Shown here one piece after another: positions 34,855-43,585 of a DNA stretch of 59,581 nt. Numbering within the stretch: the stretch's first letter is position 1; each line of letters opens with the position of its first letter. The notes beneath the pieces are model-generated. The model searched no databases, was not told the DNA's origin, and saw only the letters and a program-made list of their open reading frames with translations. Origin of the DNA: DASVXQ01 sp040414855. GTDB lineage: Bacteria > Actinomycetota > CALGFH01. The stretch spans positions 1 to 59,581 of the forward strand of contig JBEDUQ010000343.1 in assembly GCA_040414855.1 (NCBI GenBank), in the 5' to 3' direction. The translations under genes and the position numbers were made by a program.

Positions 34855-35718
34855 TCACGACCGGTGGCCGCGCGGCGGCTGGCCGAGGGCGCGGTCGCGG
34901 GCGGCGCGAAGCTCGGCCACGGCCGGCTCGTCGAGACCGAGGCGGTCCAGGCTGTCCGGCGGGTCCTCGCGGCGCGACAGCACCGGGTACAGCCCCTCGG
35001 CGACCCGCCTGAACACGGCGGGACCGCCGATCGCCACGGTCGCGAACGGCCCGATCGCCGACCAGCGCCGCCCGAGGCCGTCGCGCATCAGCAGGTCGAG
35101 GTCGGTGGCGCTCACCACGCCCTGGTCCACCAGGTCGACCGCCTCGCGCAGCAGCGCCATCTGAAGCCGGTTGAGCACGAACCCGGGCACGTCGCGGATC
35201 ACCACCGGCCGCTTGCCGAGCGATCGCAGGATGCTCGCCATCCGCTCGACCGCCGCGGAGTCGGTCGCCGGGCCGCTGACCAGCTCGACCACCGGGAACG
35301 CCAGCGGCGGGTTCAGGTAGTGGGCGCCGAGCAGCCGGCCCCGGTCGCTGAGGCTGCCGCCGATCGCGGCGAGCGACAGCGACGAGGTGTTGGTCGCCAG
35401 GATCGCCTCGGGCGCGACCGCCTGCGCGGCCGCCAGCTCGGCGGCCTTGAGCTCGACGAGCTCGGGCAGCGATTCCACCACCACGTCCGCGCCGACGGCC
35501 GCCTCGGCGCTGGACGGCGCCCAGCGGACCTCGGCGGCCGACCCCAGCAGCTCGAGCTGGCCGCGCACCCGCTCGAGCGCCTGGTCGGCGCCGGTCGAGG
35601 TCGAGGTGGTGACGGTGACGGCGTGGCCGGCGGCGGCGTACTCGGCGGCGATCCCGGCGCCCATGCGGCCGGCACCGAGCACCGCCACCCGCAGCGACCG
35701 GGCCTGGAGGCCAGCCAT
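34855..35718 (-). CDS. 3-hydroxyacyl-CoA dehydrogenase-like protein
   Basis: The 287-residue NAD-dependent enzyme has the nucleotide loop VAVLGAGRMGAGIAAEYAAAGH at the start, SLPE around residue 85 and ILATNTSSLS. The catalytic His is in LLGAHYLNPP, and GFVLNRLQMALLREAVDLVD opens the helical C-terminal domain. It oxidises 3-hydroxy-acyl-CoA or related hydroxyacids, and the size matches single-domain enzymes. Its ATG shares one base with the stop of the upstream hydratase gene. The decayed dehydrogenase fragment begins about 20 bases after its stop. Confidence 0.9.
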   Translation of the reverse strand: MAGLQARSLRVAVLGAGRMGAGIAAEYAAAGHAVTVTTSTSTGADQALERVRGQLELLGSAAEVRWAPSSAEAAVGADVVVESLPELVELKAAELAAAQAVAPEAILATNTSSLSLAAIGGSLSDRGRLLGAHYLNPPLAFPVVELVSGPATDSAAVERMASILRSLGKRPVVIRDVPGFVLNRLQMALLREAVDLVDQGVVSATDLDLLMRDGLGRRWSAIGPFATVAIGGPAVFRRVAEGLYPVLSRREDPPDSLDRLGLDEPAVAELRAARDRALGQPPRGHRS

Positions 35719-36470
35719 CAGGACACGACCTCGAGGCGCAGGCTGCCGAGCTGACCGAAGTCGACCTCGTGACTGCCCGGCTCCAGCGGCACCGGGGCGA
35801 CCAGCGAGCCGCTGGCGACCAGCGGCACCTCGGCCAGCCGCTGGTCGCCGAGCGCGCCGCGGACGACCGCGACCGCGCCGGCGACTGCGCCGGAGCCGGT
35901 GGCGACCTCCTGGCCGTCGCGCCGCACCACCGCCTCGACCTCGTCCGCGGCGGTGCCTGGCTGGCCGAACATCATCGCGGCCTGCAGCCCGAAGTCCGCC
36001 AGGATGGCGGCAATTTTGACCTTCCAGCCGGGGAAGCGGCAGTCGATGATCTCGATGCACGGCAGCACCGTCGGCGCGCCGCCGGCGCCGGCGTCGAAGC
36101 GGAGCCCGATCTCGGCCTCGAGCCTTGGCGCCACCAGGCCGGAGAGCCGGAGCGAGGCGCCGTCGGGCAGGCACGAGCTGTCGTAGACCGGCGCGGTGAA
36201 GGGCCGGTCGGTGCCGAAGCGCTCCTGGGCGGCCGCGTCGCCCGCGCCGATCTTCCAGGCGACCTGGTGGCCGCCCTCCGACGCCACCGCCCGGTACAGC
36301 TCGGCTGCCACCCGCTCGCAGCGCTCGGCGTCGAGCCCGACCTCGCCGGCCGTCCCGACGGTGGCGGCGTCGCGGCGCGCGCGCCACAGGTCCGCGGCGA
36401 GGGAGTCGTCGAAATTGGGGATGCCGGTCTCGCTCACGATGTCGCTCACGATGTCCTCGCAGTGCGCCAT
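35718..36470 (-). CDS. 2-keto-4-pentenoate hydratase-like protein
   Basis: The 250-residue protein of the fumarylacetoacetase/MhpD fold has HQVAWKIGAGDAAAQERFG, RPFTAPVYDSS, the metal site RLEAEIGLRFD and IEIIDCRFPGW. Family enzymes hydrate or decarboxylate 2-oxo-pentenoates in meta-cleavage pathways. Together with the coupled 3-hydroxyacyl-CoA dehydrogenase this suggests aromatic or side-chain degradation, but the pathway is incomplete here. The ATG at 36470 has a weak ribosome site. A GTG at 36449, with GAGG five bases ahead, is a serious alternative. Confidence 0.83.
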   Translation of the reverse strand: MAHCEDIVSDIVSETGIPNFDDSLAADLWRARRDAATVGTAGEVGLDAERCERVAAELYRAVASEGGHQVAWKIGAGDAAAQERFGTDRPFTAPVYDSSCLPDGASLRLSGLVAPRLEAEIGLRFDAGAGGAPTVLPCIEIIDCRFPGWKVKIAAILADFGLQAAMMFGQPGTAADEVEAVVRRDGQEVATGSGAVAGAVAVVRGALGDQRLAEVPLVASGSLVAPVPLEPGSHEVDFGQLGSLRLEVVS

Positions 36471-36600
36471 GCCGGCCGGAGATCCGGCCCGGCTGCCCTG
36501 GCGCCCTCGATGCGGCCATTGTCGCTGGACAGGTTTCCAGATCCCGAGCGGTTCGCTCCAGTCGGCCACCCGGGGCCCGATCGTCCCGCCGAGGCCCGAT

Positions 36601-36617
36601 CGTCCCCGGCGGGGACG
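36601..36617. terminator. GC-rich hairpin after the 36637 gene
   Basis: CGTCCCC pairs with GGGGACG around a 3-base loop, 20-36 bases beyond the stop of the minus-strand gene at 36637. It lacks a U-tract, as is common in actinobacteria. A 14-base direct repeat (GGCCCGATCGTCCC at 36574 and 36593) overlaps its edge. Confidence 0.45.
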
Positions 36618-36636
36618 CCAGCCCCGCTCGCCGGCG

Positions 36637-38292
36637 CTACCAGCGCTGGTGGGCGCCGACCGGCACCACCTGGACGCGGGTGCCGGTCCACACCGGGCGC
36701 GGCGGCGGGATGCGACTCCGCGAAGGCGGCTGCGGCTGGCCCTGGTGCCGGATGACGACCTGCCATCCCGACGCGTCGTCGCGCCGCGCGCAGCTGTAGT
36801 CGGTCGTGAACATGAAGGTCCACTCGTCGCCGTCGATGCAGGCGCGCAGCCCCTCGCGCTGGGCGGCGACCACGAATCCCGCCACCTGCGGCCAGGCGTC
36901 GTGGGAGAAGCGCACGATCCTCACCGGGCGGCCCTGCCGCGCCGGGGCGTCCTTGAGCGCGGCGACCATGGCCGGCAGCTCGGGATCGCCGCGGTAGCCG
37001 TTGGCGAACGCCGGCCCGGCGACTGCGGCGACCAGGGCGCCCACGCAGCCGGCCGCGAGCACCGCGGTCGCGGCGGGGACGCGGAAGCGGCCGGCCAGGT
37101 CCACCAGCCGTCCGGCCGCCAGCCCGGTCGCCAGCAGCATTGCCAGCGGGACGGCGCCGTAGAAGATCCCGATGTAGGTCTGGTGGAGGGCGTCGACCCC
37201 GCGAATCGCGTAGACCACGAACAGCACGGACTCGAGCACCACCGCGCCGAGCAGCCGCAGCAGGAAACGGCGCCTGGCGCGGTCGGGGTCGGTGGCGGCC
37301 AGCGCCGCGCAGGCGACCCCGGAAAGCGCCAGCGCGACGCCCCAGCCCGCGGCGGGTGACCAGAAGCCGCCGGCGTACCTGAGCGCGTCCGGCAGCTTGT
37401 TCGGGACCTTGCTCCTGCCGTTGACGTAGTCGAGGTATTGCTGCCAGTGGCCCGGCCAGTGCAGGACCAGCTCCAGCACGATCGGCAGCAGGAACAGGAA
37501 CAGCAGGACGCCACCGACGGCCAGCGCGTGAAGGTTGCCGGTCAGCTCGTCGCGAAAGCCCCGGCGCACCGACCACGCCCAGCACCCGAGCGCGACCACC
37601 ACGGTCACGCCGACGAACATGGCGAAGGCGACGTGCCCGTGGAACAGCAGCCCGGAGGCCAGCACCAGCGCGGGCAGGTCCCTGGTCCGGCCGGCGGCGA
37701 CCGACGCGGCGGCGACCGCGAGCAGCAGGAACGGCATGTAGTAGAGGTGCGGGAACCAGGCCGAGCCGAGCGGGACGTGGCCGCCGGTCCACGCCAGGAC
37801 CGTAGCCAGAGCGACCGCCGCGGCCGCCGCCGTTCGCCGGTACTCCCAGACGATCCGCACCACCAGCGCGGCCAGCAGCGCGTTCAGCGCGAACACGGCC
37901 AGCAGCTCGCCGTTGTACGCGGTCGGGACCAGCCCGAGCAGGTCGTGGAAGAGGGCGTTGCCGGCGGCCTCGACGTACAGCAGCGCCGGGCCGGGATGAT
38001 TGAAGTGGATGCGCGAGTAGTTGCCGACCAGCAGCCGGAAGTGCTGCGCCTGGTTCACCAGGATCGAGTTGGCGGCGAAGTCGCTGTCCTCGTAGATCTT
38101 CGCGCTGAACACGTAGGCGTTGCGCAGCAGCAGCACGATGAAGGTCGCCATCCCGGTGGAGACGGCGACCACGACGCCGGAGGGGAGGCGCCGGAGGAAG
38201 GACGCTGTCGAGGCGAGTGGGGTGGCGGTCGGCCAGTCGATCCGCGCAATGGTCGCTTCCCGGAGCGTCGACAGGCGGGAGAGCCCAGGCAT
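36637..38292 (-). CDS. Polytopic GT-C-like glycosyltransferase
   Basis: The 551-residue protein has about ten to eleven membrane helices. The first long outer loop contains IYEDSDFAANSI and HFNHPGPALLYVEA, acidic and aromatic residues typical of GT-C enzymes that take sugars from polyprenyl phosphate. A soluble C-terminal part (about the last 110 residues) carries FSHDAWPQVAGFV and two Cys. It is probably at the outer face of the membrane. The ATG at 38292 lacks a ribosome site and lies eight bases after TATCCT, so it may be leaderless. The sulfatase-fold gene at 38374 is divergent. Confidence 0.75.
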   Translation of the reverse strand: MPGLSRLSTLREATIARIDWPTATPLASTASFLRRLPSGVVVAVSTGMATFIVLLLRNAYVFSAKIYEDSDFAANSILVNQAQHFRLLVGNYSRIHFNHPGPALLYVEAAGNALFHDLLGLVPTAYNGELLAVFALNALLAALVVRIVWEYRRTAAAAAVALATVLAWTGGHVPLGSAWFPHLYYMPFLLLAVAAASVAAGRTRDLPALVLASGLLFHGHVAFAMFVGVTVVVALGCWAWSVRRGFRDELTGNLHALAVGGVLLFLFLLPIVLELVLHWPGHWQQYLDYVNGRSKVPNKLPDALRYAGGFWSPAAGWGVALALSGVACAALAATDPDRARRRFLLRLLGAVVLESVLFVVYAIRGVDALHQTYIGIFYGAVPLAMLLATGLAAGRLVDLAGRFRVPAATAVLAAGCVGALVAAVAGPAFANGYRGDPELPAMVAALKDAPARQGRPVRIVRFSHDAWPQVAGFVVAAQREGLRACIDGDEWTFMFTTDYSCARRDDASGWQVVIRHQGQPQPPSRSRIPPPRPVWTGTRVQVVPVGAHQRW

Positions 38293-38300
38293 TGAAGCCG

Positions 38301-38364
38301 AGGATACCTCGATCCCGGCGGTTTGACGGGCACTCGGCATCGGTCTGACCAGTGATGATAGTGT
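38301..38364. promoter_or_regulatory. Divergent leaderless promoter pair
   Basis: Minus strand: TATCCT at 38306-38301, eight bases before the ATG at 38292. Plus strand: TGATAGTGT at 38356-38364, nine bases before the ATG at 38374. Neither gene has a Shine-Dalgarno sequence. The whole intergenic region is 81 bases. Confidence 0.5.
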
Positions 38365-38373
38365 CCGCCGACG

Positions 38374-40566
38374 ATGACCGGCCAGGTTGCGGCGGAGCCC
38401 CCCGAGGCTCCCGTGATCGCGGCGGGCGCCGAGCGGACCGCCCGCTGGAGCGTCCCGCTGGTCCTGCGTTGGGCGTTCGTGGAGCTGTTCGCGCTGGGCG
38501 GCCTCGCGATCGCCAGGCCGCTGCTGGACCTCACCGGCGGCGCGCCGGACTTCTTCGCCTCCTACCAGGCGGGCCGCCTCCAGATAATGGCGCTGGTCGC
38601 GGCGATCCTGGTGCTCCCGGCCGCGATCCTCTGGCTCGGCGAGGTCGCCGTGCGGCTGGTGCTCGGCGAGCGCTGGCGCGTGCTCGCCCACGCGGCCGCG
38701 CTGGCCGGGCTCTTCGGCCTGGTCGCGGTCGAGCTCGGCAAGCAGCTCACGCCCCTGCGCGGCAAGCGGCTCGCGCTCGCCGCCCTGGTCGTCGGGATCG
38801 CGGCGGCGGCGCTGTACCAGAGGTGGTCGTGGGTGAAGCTGTGGCTGCGCTACCTGGCGCCGGCGCCGCTGGTGTTCGCGCTGCTGTTCGCGACCACCTC
38901 GCCGACGTCGGGCCTGATCCTGCCCAAGCGCGGTCCCGCGGCGGCCACCCCGGCGCCGAAGCTCACCCATCCGGGCAGGCAGCTGCCACCGGTGGTGATG
39001 ATCTTCTTCGACGAGTTCCCGCTCCAGTCGCTGCTGGACAGCACCGGCCGGATCGACGACCGGGTCTACCCGAACTTCGCCGAGCTGGCGTCCGACTCCA
39101 CCTGGTTCCGGAACTCGACCGGCATCGGCGGCTGGACGCCGTACGCCGTCCCGGCCATGCTGCGCGGCCGCTACCCCGGTCCGGAGCTGAAACCGGTGGC
39201 GCCGGACGTCCACGCCTACCCGGACAACCTGTTCACGATGTTCGGGCACGACTACGACCTCAAGGTCTTCGAGTCCGTCACGCAGCTCTGCCCGCCGGCC
39301 AGCTGCGGCGGCCCGGCGAAGGACCGCGGGCTCACCCGGATGGGGGCGGAGACGGCCAGGCTCTACAAGGGCATCGTCTGGCCGAACGATGCCCAGCTCG
39401 ACACCGGGCCGTCGGGCAAGGAGGCGGTGGCGGCCGCGGCGGCCAGGAAGAAGGGCCCGACCGCCTACTTCGGCAACTTGAAGCAGGACCAGGTCGAGCG
39501 GGTCGAGCGGTTCGTACAGTCGATCAGCGCCGCGGACCGGCGGCAGACGCTGTACTTCCTGCACCTGCTGCTGCCGCATGCGCCATGGAGGTACCTGCCG
39601 GACGGGCACACCTACAACGCCGGCTCGAAGCTGCCGCCGGTGATCACCAAGGGCGTCTGGCCGCCGAGCCTTCAGCAGCTCAACCAGCAGCAGCACCTGC
39701 TCCAGCTCGCCTGGACCGACCGGCTGCTCGGCACGGTGACCGACCGGCTCAAGTCAGAGGGGCTGTACGACGAGTCGGTGATGCTGGTGACCGCCGACCA
39801 CGGTCAGGGGTTCACCCGCGGAGATCGCACCCGGGCGCTCGGCCCCTACAACGCGCCGCAGCTCATGTGGGTGCCGACCCTGATCAAGGCGCCGCACCAG
39901 GCTCAGGGCAGGATCGACGACCGCAACTGGGAGCACGTCGACCTGCTCCCGACCCTCGCCGACCTGGTCGGGCTGACCGTGCCATGGAAGGTCGACGGCT
40001 TCTCGCAGCTCGGCGCGCCGGCCAGGGCGCGCACCGAGAAGCGCTTCTACAACCACCCCGGCGACCTCCACGTGCGGCCCGGCCCCCCGAACTTCGAGCA
40101 GGTGCTGCAAGGGGTGACCGACACGCTGGTCAAGGCCAAGCAGCACGGCGATCGGGGCTTCTACGAGTTCGGCCCGCACGGCGGCTGGGTCTACAAGCCG
40201 CCGACCGCGATCGGGCCGGCGGCCAAGACCGGAGGCGTCGCGCGGATCGAGGACTGGGACCTCTTCAAGAACATCGACCCCAAGGCCAAGCTGATCCCCT
40301 CGCTGATCTCGGGGAGGGTCACCTCCGGCACGCCGCCGCCGGGGTCGGTGATGGTCTACACCGTCAACGGTCAGGTCGGCGCGACCTCGGGCTTCTACTC
40401 GTCGAAGCCGGGGACGCCGGAGGACGCCTTCGCCGGGCTGGTCCCCGACTTCCTGCTCCGGGCGGGCCCCGGGCACCCCCAGATCACGCTCTACCTCGCG
40501 ACCAAGGTCGCGGGCGGCTGGCGCCTGCACCCGATGGCCCTCTCGGAGGCGCGGGACGACGATTAA
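38374..40566 (+). CDS. Membrane-anchored alkaline-phosphatase-superfamily enzyme, paralogue A
   Basis: The 730-residue protein has four or five membrane helices in residues 25-190. An extracytoplasmic sulfatase/LTA-synthase-like domain follows. The metal Asp lies in VVMIFFDEFPLQSLL, the candidate nucleophile Thr/Tyr region is GGWTPYAVPAMLRGRYPG, and LLPHAPWRYLPDG and MLVTADHGQGF complete the metal site. No Cys for formylglycine formation is at the nucleophile, so it is more like a phosphoglycerol or phosphoethanolamine transferase than a true sulfatase. It is closely related to 43586-45760. Its stop is four bases from the convergent epimerase gene. Confidence 0.82.
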   Translation: MTGQVAAEPPEAPVIAAGAERTARWSVPLVLRWAFVELFALGGLAIARPLLDLTGGAPDFFASYQAGRLQIMALVAAILVLPAAILWLGEVAVRLVLGERWRVLAHAAALAGLFGLVAVELGKQLTPLRGKRLALAALVVGIAAAALYQRWSWVKLWLRYLAPAPLVFALLFATTSPTSGLILPKRGPAAATPAPKLTHPGRQLPPVVMIFFDEFPLQSLLDSTGRIDDRVYPNFAELASDSTWFRNSTGIGGWTPYAVPAMLRGRYPGPELKPVAPDVHAYPDNLFTMFGHDYDLKVFESVTQLCPPASCGGPAKDRGLTRMGAETARLYKGIVWPNDAQLDTGPSGKEAVAAAAARKKGPTAYFGNLKQDQVERVERFVQSISAADRRQTLYFLHLLLPHAPWRYLPDGHTYNAGSKLPPVITKGVWPPSLQQLNQQQHLLQLAWTDRLLGTVTDRLKSEGLYDESVMLVTADHGQGFTRGDRTRALGPYNAPQLMWVPTLIKAPHQAQGRIDDRNWEHVDLLPTLADLVGLTVPWKVDGFSQLGAPARARTEKRFYNHPGDLHVRPGPPNFEQVLQGVTDTLVKAKQHGDRGFYEFGPHGGWVYKPPTAIGPAAKTGGVARIEDWDLFKNIDPKAKLIPSLISGRVTSGTPPPGSVMVYTVNGQVGATSGFYSSKPGTPEDAFAGLVPDFLLRAGPGHPQITLYLATKVAGGWRLHPMALSEARDDD

Positions 40567-40570
40567 CTCG

Positions 40571-41596
40571 TCAGATCGTGCCCTCGGCGATGCTCTTCTC
40601 GATCCAGGGGATGACCTCGTCGAGCATCTCGTCGAGGGTGGTGGTCGCCTCGAAGCCGAGGACCTCCCTCGCCTTCCCGGTCGCGGGCACCCGCCGCTGC
40701 ACGTCGTGCTCGAAGGGCGGGTCGCTCACCAGCCGCAGCGGCACCTCCGGGCCCTTGATCTTGCGCCAGATCACCTCGGCGAGCTCGCGCACGGTGGTCG
40801 CCTTGGCGGTGGAGATGTTGAAGTCCTGGTTGCGCGCGTCGGGATGCTCCATCGCGGTGACGATCCCGGCGGCGATGTCGCCGCCGTAGGTGTAGTGGCG
40901 CACCTGGGTGCCGTCCCCCAGCACGTGCAGCGGGTCCTGGCCCTTGAGGACCTTCTGGACCAGGTCGGGCACCACGTGGCTCATCGCCAGCTTGACGTTG
41001 CCGCTGAGCACCTCGACGTCGCCGGCGGCGCGGGCCTCGCCGATGCCGACGCAGTTGAACGGCCGCACGATCGTGTACGGGAGCTGGTACTGGTCCCAGG
41101 CCGCGCGGGCCCAGTACTCGACCGCCAGCTTCTGGAAGCCGTACGACGACCGCGGCGGGGGCACCTCGCGCTCCTGGCCCTCATACGACGGCCAGCGGTC
41201 GGCCGACTCGAAGACCATCGACGAGCTGACGAAGGTGACCTTCTGGAGCCGCCCGTCGCGGTGCGCGGCGATGGCCGCGTCGCAGGAGGCCGCGGTGATC
41301 CGCTCGTTGGTGGCGAGCAGGTCGTAGGCGTAGGTGTGGAAGTACGAGATCCCGCCGATCATGGCCGCGCCGGCGATGAAGTGGTCGCAGTCGGCCAGCA
41401 GGTCGCCCAGCAGGCGCGGGTCGCGGGCGTCGCCCTCCACCAGCCGGTAGGCGGGGTGCCGGTCGTAGCTTCGGGCGACCCGGCCGTACTTGGAGAAGTC
41501 GTCGACCCCGACGACCTCGTAGCCGCGCGAGAGCAGCTCCCGCACGAGGTACCCGCCGATGAAGCCCGACGAGCCGCTGACCAGGACCTTTGTCAT
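40571..41596 (-). CDS. NAD-dependent sugar epimerase/dehydratase
   Basis: The 341-residue short-chain dehydrogenase of the extended class has GSSGFIGGYLVRELLSRGY as the NAD loop. DARD and AGAAMIGG mark the strand-4 region, SSSMVFES carries the catalytic Ser, and YGFQK the Tyr/Lys. The RPFNCVGIGEA block is typical of nucleotide-sugar 4-epimerases or dehydratases. It would supply a sugar nucleotide for the glycan made by neighbouring transferases. Four bases separate it from the upstream GT2 gene, with which it is probably cotranscribed. The ribosome site is weak. Confidence 0.87.
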   Translation of the reverse strand: MTKVLVSGSSGFIGGYLVRELLSRGYEVVGVDDFSKYGRVARSYDRHPAYRLVEGDARDPRLLGDLLADCDHFIAGAAMIGGISYFHTYAYDLLATNERITAASCDAAIAAHRDGRLQKVTFVSSSMVFESADRWPSYEGQEREVPPPRSSYGFQKLAVEYWARAAWDQYQLPYTIVRPFNCVGIGEARAAGDVEVLSGNVKLAMSHVVPDLVQKVLKGQDPLHVLGDGTQVRHYTYGGDIAAGIVTAMEHPDARNQDFNISTAKATTVRELAEVIWRKIKGPEVPLRLVSDPPFEHDVQRRVPATGKAREVLGFEATTTLDEMLDEVIPWIEKSIAEGTI

Positions 41597-41600
41597 CTCG

Positions 41601-42350
41601 TCATCCGTTGCTCTCGTGGTTTCTGGCCCGCTCCCGCAGCTCCTCGGGGGTCAGGCGTGGGCCGAACGCGAAGCGGTACCAGCGCAGGTAGCTGGGGATC
41701 CAGCTGGCCAGCTTGAAGTTCGAGGGCCCCTGCTGCCGGTCCAGCCAGATGGTCGGGATCTCGGCGACCGGGAGCCGCAGGCGCTTCGCCTTGGCGGTCA
41801 GCTCCAGGCCGATCTCGAACCCGGAGCGGCTGTCGATGCCGACCTCGCGCACGAACTCGGTCGAGTAGCCCTTGAACGAGTTGGTCGCGTCCCGCGTGCC
41901 GATCCGGGTGAGGGTCTGGAGCGAGCGCCCGGCCAGCCGCGACAGCATGCTCTTGAACCTCGGTCCGCCGACCTGCTGGCCGCCGGGCATGTAGCGCGAC
42001 GCGGCCGCGACCACCACGCCGCGGTCGACCAGCCGCGCAAGCTCGTCGATCTGCCGGGGGTCGTCGCTGCCGTCGGCCATGGTCACCACCACGCACGGCG
42101 CCGCGGCCGCGTCGATCCCGAAGCGGACCGCGTTGGCCGGGCCCCTGCCATAGGTGTTGACCACCAGCCGCAGCCTCGGCTCCTGCACGGGATAGCTCTC
42201 TACCACCGGAACCGTGGTGTCCTCCGGCATGTCGACCACCACCAGGACCTCGCACTCCAGCGAGACCGCGTCGAAGACCCGGTCCAGCACCGGCACGATC
42301 CCGCTGCCCTCGTTGTAGGCGGGGATCACCACCGAGACCCACGGGGTCAT
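41601..42350 (-). CDS. GT2-family glycosyltransferase
   Basis: This 249-residue, GT-A fold protein opens MTPWVSVVIPAYNEGSGI; VVTMADGSDDPRQI holds the acidic metal site and MPGGQQVGGPRFKSMLSR follows. The layout is that of polyprenyl-phosphate mannose/glucose synthases, without the C-terminal membrane helices. Such enzymes make the lipid-phosphate sugars that GT-C proteins use at the outer face, which would fit the GT-C genes here; this link is inferred. The ATG overlaps the stop of the upstream dehydrogenase gene as ATGA. Confidence 0.88.
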   Translation of the reverse strand: MTPWVSVVIPAYNEGSGIVPVLDRVFDAVSLECEVLVVVDMPEDTTVPVVESYPVQEPRLRLVVNTYGRGPANAVRFGIDAAAAPCVVVTMADGSDDPRQIDELARLVDRGVVVAAASRYMPGGQQVGGPRFKSMLSRLAGRSLQTLTRIGTRDATNSFKGYSTEFVREVGIDSRSGFEIGLELTAKAKRLRLPVAEIPTIWLDRQQGPSNFKLASWIPSYLRWYRFAFGPRLTPEELRERARNHESNG

Positions 42351-43567
42351 ACGCGCACGCCCTCTCCGAGCAGATTCCAGATGTCGACGATCGGCGTGGT
42401 GGTGCGCAGGTCCTGGTATTCCTCGTGGGGCGCGCCGATGACCAGCAGGTCGGAGCGCTCGATCACCTCGTCGAGCGGCAACAGGGCCGGGTCGGTCCGC
42501 ACCATCGGGTCGGTGCACAGCACCTCGGCGCAGCGGAAGGCGAGGATGCGCCTGAGCTTGTAGCTGAGGCTCGAGCGGGTGTCGTCGGAACCGGCCTTGA
42601 AGGCCATGCCGAGGATGCCGACGGTCATCGACGACAGGTCGTGCTGTGCCTCGAGACGGCTCACTAGGTACAGCGGCAGGCCCTCGTTGATCAGCATGGC
42701 GGTGTGGCCGAGCATGAAGTTGTTGTTGCTGAAGGCCGCCAGCTGCATGGTGTCCTTGAACAGGCAGGGCCCGGCGGCGAACCCGGCCTTCGGCAGGTCG
42801 GCCGCGCGCGGGTACTCGAAGGTCAGCGCCTGCCTGATCCGCTCGAAGTCGAGGCCGCGGTCGTTGGCCATCATGTAGAGCTGGTTGGCGGTGGCGAACT
42901 TGATGTACCGCCAGGTGTTGGTGAACAGCTTGGCCAGCTCGGCCTCTTCGGGGCTCAGGTGGACGAGGGCGGGAGTGAGCCGCTCGAACAGCCGGCTCGC
43001 GCGCTCGCGGCCGCGCTCGGTGCGGCTGCCGACGATCTGCGGCAGCGAGTACAGCTCCTCCATCGCCCTGCCCTCGGCGATCCGCTCCGGACAGAAGGCG
43101 ACGTCGATGTCGCGGCCGAGCCGCGCGACCATCTGCTCGACCAGCGCGGTGACGCCCGGGTACACGGTGCTGCGCAGCACCAGCAGCTGGCCGTCGGCCA
43201 GGTAGGCGCTGCACAGGCCGAGCGCGGCGGGGATCGCGCGCGGGTCGGGGTTCAGATGCTCGTCGACCGGCGTGCCGATCACCACCACGACGTTCTCGGC
43301 GCCTCCGACCACCGCCGGGTCGCTGGTGGCCCGCAGCCGCTGCTCGGCGACCACCCGCTCGAGCACCGGCGCGGCGCCGCGCTCCTCGAACGGCATCACG
43401 CCGTCGTTGACGAGCTTCACCGACCGCTCGCTGAGGTCGTACAGGCACACCGACGCGCCGCTGTCGGCGAGCGCGATGCCGAGCGGCAGCCCCACATGGC
43501 CGCAGCCGCCGATCAGCACGACGTCGGTGGCAAAACGCTGACTGGGCAAGCTGATCCCGTCCTCCAC
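42347..43567 (-). CDS. Nucleotide-sugar dehydrogenase (UDP-ManNAc/UDP-Glc dehydrogenase type)
   Basis: This 406-residue, three-domain UDPGDH-family protein has VVLIGGCGHVGLPLGIALADSG as the NAD loop. The mid domain has LAKLFTNTWRYIKFATANQ, and the catalytic Cys is in FAAGPCLFKDT. GMAFKAGSDDTRSS marks the C-terminal domain. The enzyme makes a uronic acid sugar nucleotide by four-electron oxidation. It points to an acidic sugar in the surface glycan. The GTG at 43567 has a poor ribosome site. The upstream sulfatase-fold gene ends 18 bases away. Confidence 0.9.
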   Translation of the reverse strand: MEDGISLPSQRFATDVVLIGGCGHVGLPLGIALADSGASVCLYDLSERSVKLVNDGVMPFEERGAAPVLERVVAEQRLRATSDPAVVGGAENVVVVIGTPVDEHLNPDPRAIPAALGLCSAYLADGQLLVLRSTVYPGVTALVEQMVARLGRDIDVAFCPERIAEGRAMEELYSLPQIVGSRTERGRERASRLFERLTPALVHLSPEEAELAKLFTNTWRYIKFATANQLYMMANDRGLDFERIRQALTFEYPRAADLPKAGFAAGPCLFKDTMQLAAFSNNNFMLGHTAMLINEGLPLYLVSRLEAQHDLSSMTVGILGMAFKAGSDDTRSSLSYKLRRILAFRCAEVLCTDPMVRTDPALLPLDEVIERSDLLVIGAPHEEYQDLRTTTPIVDIWNLLGEGVRV

Positions 43568-43585
43568 GAATCGGGCCGTTCCCCG

